From the NCBI RefSeq assembly GCF_003024805.1, contig NZ_PUEC01000013.1, forward strand, positions 1 to 64,000: a DNA stretch of 64,000 nt, in the 5' to 3' direction. Of the stretch, positions 58,433 to 64,000 are shown piece after piece. The notes beneath the pieces were generated by a model. That model was not told where the DNA came from and did not search any database. It saw nothing but the letters and a program-made list of their open reading frames with translations. Source of the DNA: Duncaniella muris (lineage in GTDB: Bacteria; Bacteroidota; Bacteroidia; Bacteroidales; Muribaculaceae). Both the position numbers and the translations under genes were made by a program. Within the stretch, counting starts at the first letter, position 1, and every line of letters starts with the position of its first letter.

Positions 58433-59737
58433 ATGAAACTTTCCCGACTTACCACCTTAATTATATTAGGAGCCTCTCTTACCGCCGGAGTCAGTGCTGA
58501 AAACTACCCTTCGCGCAGCGATATGCTGTGGGTCACAAATCCAGATCATCCCGACTGGCTTTATGAGACCGGTGACAGCGCCCGGATCTCGATCGAACTT
58601 TACCGCTACGGTGTGCCTGCCTCGGAAATGACAGTAGACTATGCCATAGGGCCAGACATGCTTCAGGCTGACACCAACGGCAGTCTTGTGCTTGACAGCA
58701 ATGGCAGGGGAGTGCTCAATATCGGAACTATGGACAAGCCGGGGTTCCGGGATCTGAGACTTGAAACCGTAGTTGGCGGACATAAATTCTCCCACCATGT
58801 CAAAGTGGGCTTCTCGCCCGAAAAACTTCAGCCCTTTGTCAAGGAGCCGACTGATTTTGCCGCATTCTGGAAAAAAGCCGTGGACGAAGACAAGAAATAT
58901 CCTCTGAAATATACTTCCGAGCCGGTAGAAAAATACTCAACTGACAAAATGACCTGTCAGCTGGTGCGTCTGCAGCTCAATGACCGGGGCCGGGCCATGT
59001 ATGGCTATCTCTTCATCCCGAAAGGGGGAGGCAAATATCCTGCCGTGCTGACCCCTCCGGGAGCCGGAGTGAAGACAATCAAAGACCCGATGGCCCACCG
59101 CTACTACGGAGAAGGTGGGATGATCAGACTGGAAATCGAAATCCACGGTCTGCATCCTGAACTGAGCGAGGCTGAGTTTGCCGCCGAGCGCAAGGTCAAG
59201 GGCGATTATCTTAAATTCGGCCTCGATGACCCGGATGAATATTATATGAAGGACGTCTATCTCGGATGCCGACGATTCCTCGATCTGCTGACATCGCTTC
59301 CTGAATGGGACGGAAAAAATCTCTTTACGCAGGGAGGCTCGCAGGGCGGAGCGCTGGCCATCACAACCGCGATGCTCGACGAAAGAGTCAACGGATGTGT
59401 GGCGAATCATCCGGCGCTCTCCGATATGACAGGCTATCTCGGCGACAAGACCGGCGGATACCCGCATCATTTCCGCAAAGATCCGCAGACTGCCACTCCT
59501 GAGAAGATCCGCACACTGGAATATTACGACGTGGTGAACTTCGCGCGCCATCTGACATGTCCGGTCAGAATGACCTGGGGATTCAATGACAACACCTGTC
59601 CGCCGACCACGAGCTACGAAGTGTTCAACGCCGTCTCCACCCCCAAGGAAGCGCATCTTACACCGATCAATGAGCACTGGACCACTCCGCAGACCGAAAA
59701 AGCGCACTATGAGTGGATAAAGAATCACTGCCGTTAA
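58433..59737 (+). CDS. CE7-like acetyl esterase (cephalosporin C/acetyl-xylan deacetylase family)
   Basis: The 434-residue protein has a signal peptide (ending AGVSAE), an N-terminal beta domain (about 25-130), and an alpha/beta hydrolase of the AXE1 family with the nucleophile in TQGGSQGGALAI, the acid in GFNDNTCPP and the His in INEHWTTP. The YLFIPKGGGKYPAVLTPPGAG stretch is typical. It would remove acetyl groups from plant polysaccharides such as acetylated pectin or xylan. It has its own promoter, divergent from the TPR operon. Confidence 0.88.
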   Translation: MKLSRLTTLIILGASLTAGVSAENYPSRSDMLWVTNPDHPDWLYETGDSARISIELYRYGVPASEMTVDYAIGPDMLQADTNGSLVLDSNGRGVLNIGTMDKPGFRDLRLETVVGGHKFSHHVKVGFSPEKLQPFVKEPTDFAAFWKKAVDEDKKYPLKYTSEPVEKYSTDKMTCQLVRLQLNDRGRAMYGYLFIPKGGGKYPAVLTPPGAGVKTIKDPMAHRYYGEGGMIRLEIEIHGLHPELSEAEFAAERKVKGDYLKFGLDDPDEYYMKDVYLGCRRFLDLLTSLPEWDGKNLFTQGGSQGGALAITTAMLDERVNGCVANHPALSDMTGYLGDKTGGYPHHFRKDPQTATPEKIRTLEYYDVVNFARHLTCPVRMTWGFNDNTCPPTTSYEVFNAVSTPKEAHLTPINEHWTTPQTEKAHYEWIKNHCR

Positions 59738-59824
59738 TCAGTTGCTAATTAGCGAGATGTGTGTGATTGTGCGCTTTTTGCTGCGAAAAAGTTGTAATTT
59801 TCTTGTGAAAAAGATGTGAAAAAA

Positions 59825-59857
59825 TTTGCACGGTAAAAATATTTGCGCTAATTTTGC
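59825..59857 (+). promoter_or_regulatory. Promoter of the tRNA-tuf operon
   Basis: TTTG (59825-59828), 20 bases, then TAATTTTGC (59849-59857). It fits the Bacteroidetes consensus and lies about 45 bases before the first tRNA. Confidence 0.75.
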
Positions 59858-59909
59858 ATCGCTTTTGAAAGGGAACGCTCCTCCAAAAGCAAGCGCACAA
59901 TAACTTGTT

Positions 59910-59983
59910 GCCTCTTTAGCTCAGTTGGCCAGAGCACGTGATTTGTAATCTCGGGGTCGTTGGTTCGAATCCGACAAGAGGCT
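59910..59983 (+). tRNA. tRNA-Thr (TGT)
   Basis: Cloverleaf of 74 nt with acceptor GCCTCTT/AAGAGGC, anticodon TGT, D-loop AGTTGGCCA and T-loop TTCGAAT. Confidence 0.95.
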
Positions 59984-60031
59984 CAACTAAACTAACAACG
60001 TAACGAATCGCTCGGCGGTTCACTTACGAAA

Positions 60032-60114
60032 GGGCGAATACCAGAGTGGCCAAATGGGGCAGACTGTAAATCTGCTGGTTTATACCTTCGGTGGTTCGAA
60101 TCCATCTTCGCCCA
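60032..60114 (+). tRNA. tRNA-Tyr (GTA)
   Basis: Class II tRNA of 83 nt with a long variable arm, acceptor GGGCGAA/TTCGCCC and anticodon GTA. Confidence 0.95.
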
Positions 60115-60129
60115 CAAAACAATCCTAAT

Positions 60130-60202
60130 GCGGAAGTAGCTCAGTTGATAGAGCATCAGCCTTCCAAGCTGAGGGTCGCGAGTTTGAGCCTCGTCTTCCG
60201 CT
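60130..60202 (+). tRNA. tRNA-Gly (TCC)
   Basis: 73 nt with acceptor GCGGAAG/CTTCCGC and anticodon TCC. The D-loop reads AGTTGATA and the T-loop TTTGAGC, so G19-C56 of most tRNAs is replaced by A19-U56. Confidence 0.95.
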
Positions 60203-60214
60203 CTAACACATACC

Positions 60215-60286
<72 letters not shown>

Positions 60287-60387
60287 CAAACCAATCTATA
60301 AAATGACAGCCCCGATAGTGCGCTTACGCTATCGTGGCGTCTTGTTAGAAAAGTCAATCATTTAATCAAGAAAATAATAGCAAAGTT

Positions 60388-61572
60388 ATGGCTAAAGAGA
60401 AATTCGAAAGAACCAAACCGCATGTTAACATCGGTACTATCGGTCACGTTGACCACGGTAAGACCACTCTGACTGCTGCTATCACTACAGTGCTCGCTAA
60501 GGCTGGTCTCTCTGAAGTTAAGTCGTTCGACCAGATCGACAACGCTCCTGAGGAAAAAGAACGTGGTATCACAATCAACACCGCTCACGTAGAGTATGAG
60601 ACTGCAAACCGTCACTACGCTCACGTTGACTGCCCCGGACACGCTGACTACGTGAAGAACATGGTTACCGGTGCTGCTCAGATGGACGGTGCTATCATCG
60701 TGGTTGCTGCAACTGACGGTCCTATGCCCCAGACCCGCGAACACATCCTTCTCGCTCGCCAGGTGAACGTTCCCCGTCTTGTTGTGTTCCTTAACAAGTG
60801 CGACATGGTTGACGACGAAGAAATGTTCGACCTCGTTGAAATGGAAATGCGCGACCTTCTTTCGACTTACGAATATGACGGTGATGAAACTCCTATCATC
60901 CGCGGTTCTGCACTCGGCGCCCTCAATGGCGAACCCGAATGGGAAGCTAAGGTTATGGAGCTCATGGATGCCGTTGACAACTGGATTCCCCTGCCTCCCC
61001 GCGACATCGACAAGCCCTTCCTTATGCCTGTTGAAGACGTGTTCTCAATCACTGGTCGTGGTACCGTTGCTACCGGTCGTATTGAAACTGGTATCGTAAA
61101 GGTTGGTGACGAAGTTCAGATCATGGGTCTCGGCGCAGACATGAAGTCAGTTGTAACTGGCGTTGAAATGTTCCGCAAGCTTCTCGATCAGGGTGAAGCC
61201 GGTGACAACGTAGGTCTTCTCCTCCGCGGTATCGACAAGAAAGATATCAAGCGTGGTATGGTAATCTGCCACCCCGGAGTTGTTAAGCCCCACAGCAAGT
61301 TCAAAGCTTCTGTCTACATCCTGAAGAAAGAAGAAGGAGGCCGTCACACTCCGTTCCACAACCACTATCGTCCTCAGTTCTACATCCGTACTCTTGACGT
61401 AACCGGTGAGATCACTCTCCCCGAAGGTGTAGAAATGGTAATGCCCGGTGACCACGTTGAGATCAACGTTGAGCTCATCAACCCGGTTGCTTGCGACGCA
61501 GGTCTTCGCTTCGCTATCCGTGAAGGCGGTCGCACCGTGGGTTCAGGCCAGATCACTGAGATCCTTGAGTAA
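60388..61572 (+). CDS. tuf: Elongation factor Tu
   Basis: The 394-residue GTPase delivers aminoacyl-tRNA to the ribosome. It has the P-loop GHVDHGKTT, the switch DCPGHADYV and NKCDMVDD. Codon use is strongly biased towards a few codons, as expected for a highly expressed gene. It follows four tRNA genes and is followed by a terminator and tRNA-Trp. Confidence 0.98.
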   Translation: MAKEKFERTKPHVNIGTIGHVDHGKTTLTAAITTVLAKAGLSEVKSFDQIDNAPEEKERGITINTAHVEYETANRHYAHVDCPGHADYVKNMVTGAAQMDGAIIVVAATDGPMPQTREHILLARQVNVPRLVVFLNKCDMVDDEEMFDLVEMEMRDLLSTYEYDGDETPIIRGSALGALNGEPEWEAKVMELMDAVDNWIPLPPRDIDKPFLMPVEDVFSITGRGTVATGRIETGIVKVGDEVQIMGLGADMKSVVTGVEMFRKLLDQGEAGDNVGLLLRGIDKKDIKRGMVICHPGVVKPHSKFKASVYILKKEEGGRHTPFHNHYRPQFYIRTLDVTGEITLPEGVEMVMPGDHVEINVELINPVACDAGLRFAIREGGRTVGSGQITEILE

Positions 61573-61629
61573 TACCACTCATAAAGTCATTCACGAATCG
61601 GTCTTTAAGATCGGTCTCTGAATAAAACC

Positions 61630-61690
61630 AAAACCGACCCTTGTCTCACTGACGGGTCACACTCGAAGCGGATCGAGGGTCGGTTTTCCT
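61630..61690 (+). terminator. Terminator after tuf
   Basis: AAAACCGACCCT (61630-61641) pairs perfectly with AGGGTCGGTTTT (61676-61687). It lies just upstream of tRNA-Trp, so read-through or a separate promoter must serve the next genes. Confidence 0.75.
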
Positions 61691-61692
61691 AT

Positions 61693-61765
61693 ACGGGACT
61701 AGCTCAGTTGGTAGAGCACCGGTCTCCAAAACCGGGTGTCGGGAGTTCGAGCCTCTCGTCCCGTG
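61693..61765 (+). tRNA. tRNA-Trp (CCA)
   Basis: 73 nt with acceptor ACGGGAC/GTCCCGT, anticodon CCA and discriminator G73, as needed by bacterial TrpRS. It starts 3 bases after the hairpin arm ends. Confidence 0.95.
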
Positions 61766-61781
61766 CTAAAAAACACGACAA

Positions 61782-61982
61782 ATGAGTAAACTTAAACTAC
61801 TTACGGATATAGAGGAGTCTTATACCGAACTTCGATATAAGACTTCTTGGCCTACAAGGGGCCAGCTGGTCAAGAGCGCAGTCATCGTGCTGATAGCTTC
61901 CATCATTATAGCGGCGATTGTCTTCGCTATGGATCAGGTGGTCAATACCATTATGCACTTCATTTACAGCCTCGGTCAGTAA
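61782..61982 (+). CDS. secE: Preprotein translocase subunit SecE
   Basis: The 66-residue protein is of the single-helix type, with SYTELRYKTSWPTRGQL before the helix (SAVIVLIASIIIAAIVFAMD). It is the clamp subunit of SecYEG. It lies between tRNA-Trp and nusG as in most Bacteroidetes. Confidence 0.95.
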   Translation: MSKLKLLTDIEESYTELRYKTSWPTRGQLVKSAVIVLIASIIIAAIVFAMDQVVNTIMHFIYSLGQ

Positions 61983-62003
61983 TCTTTAAAAGGAAGAAAA
62001 TCA

Positions 62004-62555
62004 ATGGCGGAAGAATTGAAAAAAGCCTGGTATGTGCTTCGCGCTATCTCAGGCAAGGAAGCTAAGGTCAAAGAAGTTCTGGATGGAGCCATCCGCAACA
62101 CCGGCCTCGGCAATTATGTTTTTCAGGTCTTGATTCCTACCGAAAAGGTTATGTCCGTCCGCAACGGCAAGAAGGTAGTGAAGGAGAAAAACCTTTACTC
62201 CGGCTATGTCTTTGTGGAGTGTATCCTCACCGGTGAGGTCCTGTATGAACTCCGTAACACCACTAATGTGATTGATTTCCTGCGTGGACGTGGCAAGAAC
62301 GCCGCCCCCGAAGCCCTTCGTGAAAGCGAAGTGCTCAGAATGATGGGAACGGCCGATGAAATGATTGACCCGACCGACGAAGGAAACGACTACATGGTGG
62401 GCGAGACTGTGAAAGTGACATTCGGTCCTTTCAGCGGTTTCTCCGGAACCATCGAGGAAGTCAACCGCGAGAGAAAGAAACTCAAGGTTATGGTCAAGAT
62501 CTTCGGACGTAAAACTCCGTTGGAACTCGAAAATTCGCAGGTAGAGCGTGAATAA
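62004..62555 (+). CDS. nusG: Transcription antitermination factor NusG
   Basis: The 183-residue protein has an N-terminal NGN domain ([21 protein letters not shown], then [14 protein letters not shown]) and a C-terminal KOW ([21 protein letters not shown]). It couples RNA polymerase to the ribosome and to Rho. Confidence 0.96.
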   Translation: MAEELKKAWYVLRAISGKEAKVKEVLDGAIRNTGLGNYVFQVLIPTEKVMSVRNGKKVVKEKNLYSGYVFVECILTGEVLYELRNTTNVIDFLRGRGKNAAPEALRESEVLRMMGTADEMIDPTDEGNDYMVGETVKVTFGPFSGFSGTIEEVNRERKKLKVMVKIFGRKTPLELENSQVERE

Positions 62556-62740
62556 ACATCGCGCGGCGCTGTCAATCGCTGCAAAGCCGTTGGCCGCGCC
62601 ACGGGAGATGACGCAGTTTCCGAGCCTGAATTCAATGATGGCTCTCCGGCACTTGGTTACGAAAGACGCCGGAGAGATATCTTGGTGAAAGAACAGACGT
62701 CATCGTTTTAACCGAATCATTAACAAAATTTAGATTTATC
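62556..62740 (+). promoter_or_regulatory. Structured leader before rplK
   Basis: The 185 bases between nusG and rplK hold two perfect stems: GCGCGGC/GCCGCGC (62561-62567, 62593-62599) and CTCTCCGGC/GCCGGAGAG (62642-62650, 62668-62676). No T-run follows. It is a plausible site for ribosomal-protein (L1-type) feedback. Family unknown. Confidence 0.5.
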
Positions 62741-63184
62741 ATGGCTAAAGAAATTGCTGGACAGATCAAATTGCAAATCAAAGGAGGAGCCGCAAATCCT
62801 TCACCTCCAGTTGGTCCTGCTCTTGGTTCCAAGGGTATCAACATCATGGAGTTTTGCAAGCAGTTTAATGCCCGCACCCAGGACAAGGCCGGTAAGGTAC
62901 TTCCTGTAGTAATCACCTATTACTCCGACAAGAGCTTCGACTTCGTTGTCAAGACTCCTCCGGTAGCTATCCAGCTCCTTGAGGCTACAAAGCTCAAAAG
63001 CGGTTCCGCTCAGCCTAACCGTAAGAAAGTCGCAGAAATCACCTGGGAACAGGTTAAGGCGATTGCCGAGGACAAAATGCCCGATTTGAACTGTTTCAAC
63101 GTAGCTTCGGCAATGCGTATGGTTGCCGGAACAGCCAGAAGCATGGGTATCACCGTGAAAGGAACATTCCCCGAAAACCTCTAA
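62741..63184 (+). CDS. rplK: 50S ribosomal protein L11
   Basis: The 147-residue protein begins [20 protein letters not shown] and has [22 protein letters not shown] and the C-terminal RNA-binding [13 protein letters not shown]. It forms the stalk base with 23S rRNA. Confidence 0.97.
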   Translation: MAKEIAGQIKLQIKGGAANPSPPVGPALGSKGINIMEFCKQFNARTQDKAGKVLPVVITYYSDKSFDFVVKTPPVAIQLLEATKLKSGSAQPNRKKVAEITWEQVKAIAEDKMPDLNCFNVASAMRMVAGTARSMGITVKGTFPENL

Positions 63185-63196
63185 ACTTCAATTGAC

Positions 63197-63892
63197 ATGA
63201 GTAAACTGACGAAAAATCAAAAGATTGCCCAGGAAAAGGTTGAAGCCGGAAAGGTTTACACACTTGCTGAAGCAGTGAGCCTCGTGAAAGAAATCACTTT
63301 CACCAAATTTGACGCTTCTCTTGACGTGGATGTTCGCCTTGGTGTCGATCCCCGTAAGGCTAACCAGATGGTACGTGGCGTTGTGACACTTCCCCACGGA
63401 ACCGGAAAGCAGGTGCGCGTTCTCGTGCTCTGCAACTCAGACGCTGAAGCTGCCGCCAAGGCTGCCGGCGCAGACTATGTAGGTCTTGACGAATACATTG
63501 ATAAAATCAAAGGTGGCTGGACCGATGTCGACGTGATCATCACTCAGCCCGCTATCATGGGTAAGATCGGTGCCCTCGGCCGTGTTCTCGGTCCCCGTGG
63601 CCTCATGCCGAACCCCAAGAGCGGTACTGTGACCAACGATGTCGCTAAGGCTGTTGAAGAAGTGAAGAAGGGTAAGATCGACTTCAAGGTTGACAAGAAC
63701 GGTATCGTTCACTCGTCAGTCGGCAAAGTCTCTTTCGAAGCTGCCGCCGCTGCTGACAACGTGCGTGAATTCATCAACACCTTGATCAAACTCAAGCCTG
63801 CTGCTGCAAAGGGTACCTACATCAAGAGCATTTATCTTTCGAGCACAATGAGTCCGGGTATCAAGATTGACCCCAAGTCGATCGACGAATAA
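63197..63892 (+). CDS. rplA: 50S ribosomal protein L1
   Basis: The 231-residue protein has the L1 signature [20 protein letters not shown], and lies 12 bases after rplK. L1 usually represses its own operon by binding a leader mRNA. Confidence 0.97.
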   Translation: MSKLTKNQKIAQEKVEAGKVYTLAEAVSLVKEITFTKFDASLDVDVRLGVDPRKANQMVRGVVTLPHGTGKQVRVLVLCNSDAEAAAKAAGADYVGLDEYIDKIKGGWTDVDVIITQPAIMGKIGALGRVLGPRGLMPNPKSGTVTNDVAKAVEEVKKGKIDFKVDKNGIVHSSVGKVSFEAAAAADNVREFINTLIKLKPAAAKGTYIKSIYLSSTMSPGIKIDPKSIDE

Positions 63893-63914
63893 CTTCTTAA
63901 GCTGACTGTACAAA

Positions 63915-64000
63915 ATGAAAAAGGAAGATAAAATCATTGCTATTGAGAACATAGCTAAAACTATCCAGGAGTATAGCTGCTTCTACCTCACTGAAACCGC
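63915..64000 (+). CDS. rplJ: 50S ribosomal protein L10, N-terminal part (cut by window end)
   Basis: Twenty-eight codons are visible, beginning MKKEDKIIAIENIAKTIQEY, the usual start of L10. Identity is supported by its place after rplA. Confidence 0.88.
   Translation, partial: MKKEDKIIAIENIAKTIQEYSCFYLTET

Overview
The window is a contiguous piece of a Bacteroidales chromosome, most likely a gut Muribaculaceae (S24-7) relative. The pointers are: promoters of the Bacteroidetes form TTTG-N19/20-TAnnTTTG; a type IX secretion core operon (porT-porP-gldKLMN); a SusD remnant; pectin enzymes with Bacteroidetes domain orders; an arginine operon that uses N-succinylornithine carbamoyltransferase; and the order tRNAs-tuf-tRNA-Trp-secE-nusG-rplK-rplA-rplJ. 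The family-level assignment is an inference; no rRNA is present.

Layout. 1-1750: the end of an IS5-like transposase, a nest of short inverted repeats and MITE-like elements, a DJ-1/PfpI gene, and an unassigned structured small RNA with its own promoter and terminator. 1753-4917: the end of a surface-polysaccharide cluster (GT4, NAD-epimerase, cupin, WecG-type transferase). 4983-8363: a secreted CE8-PL10-CE8 pectinase. 8525-12834 (minus): thiol peroxidase, a LolA/thioredoxin-like secreted protein, a lipid kinase with a tiny T9SS-CTD-like protein, and a choloylglycine-hydrolase family enzyme. 13086-20016 (minus): the T9SS operon. 20100-21896 (minus): rpsA. 22160-23272: a DUF4421 barrel that overlaps the end of a TolC-HlyD-permease-permease exporter (23210-28267, minus). 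28436-38163 (minus): a long, closely packed housekeeping run (dtd, mazG-like, deoC, GYF/CD225, DUF2752, PgpH-like phosphodiesterase, GH3, aroK, an alanine-dehydrogenase-like gene, RNase H1). 38292-41823: outer-membrane phospholipase A and, divergently, two surface lipoproteins. 41824-42596: an AT-rich gene-poor gap. 42597-43112: ferritin. 43198-51505 (minus): an arginine operon (GNAT-argG-argC-argD-argF'-argB-argE-argH). 51720-58333 (minus): a long TPR protein, a plug-less TonB-receptor-like barrel, a GH28 polygalacturonase and a SusD C-terminal remnant. 58433-59737: a CE7-like acetyl esterase. 59910-64000: four tRNAs, tuf, tRNA-Trp, secE, nusG, rplK, rplA and the start of rplJ.

How the parts fit. 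Pectin use is the recurring catabolic theme: demethylation and lyase cleavage (CE8-PL10-CE8), galacturonan hydrolysis (GH28) and deacetylation (CE7-like), with a broken SusD as the trace of a former utilisation locus. Cell-envelope work is the second theme: T9SS, exporter, OMPLA, barrels and surface lipoproteins. The observations most worth a second look are the unassigned RNA at 1200-1445, the terminator-like hairpin that encloses the porT start codon, the MITE family, the SusD/GH28 junction, the CTD-only secreted protein, and the A19-U56 swap in tRNA-Gly.
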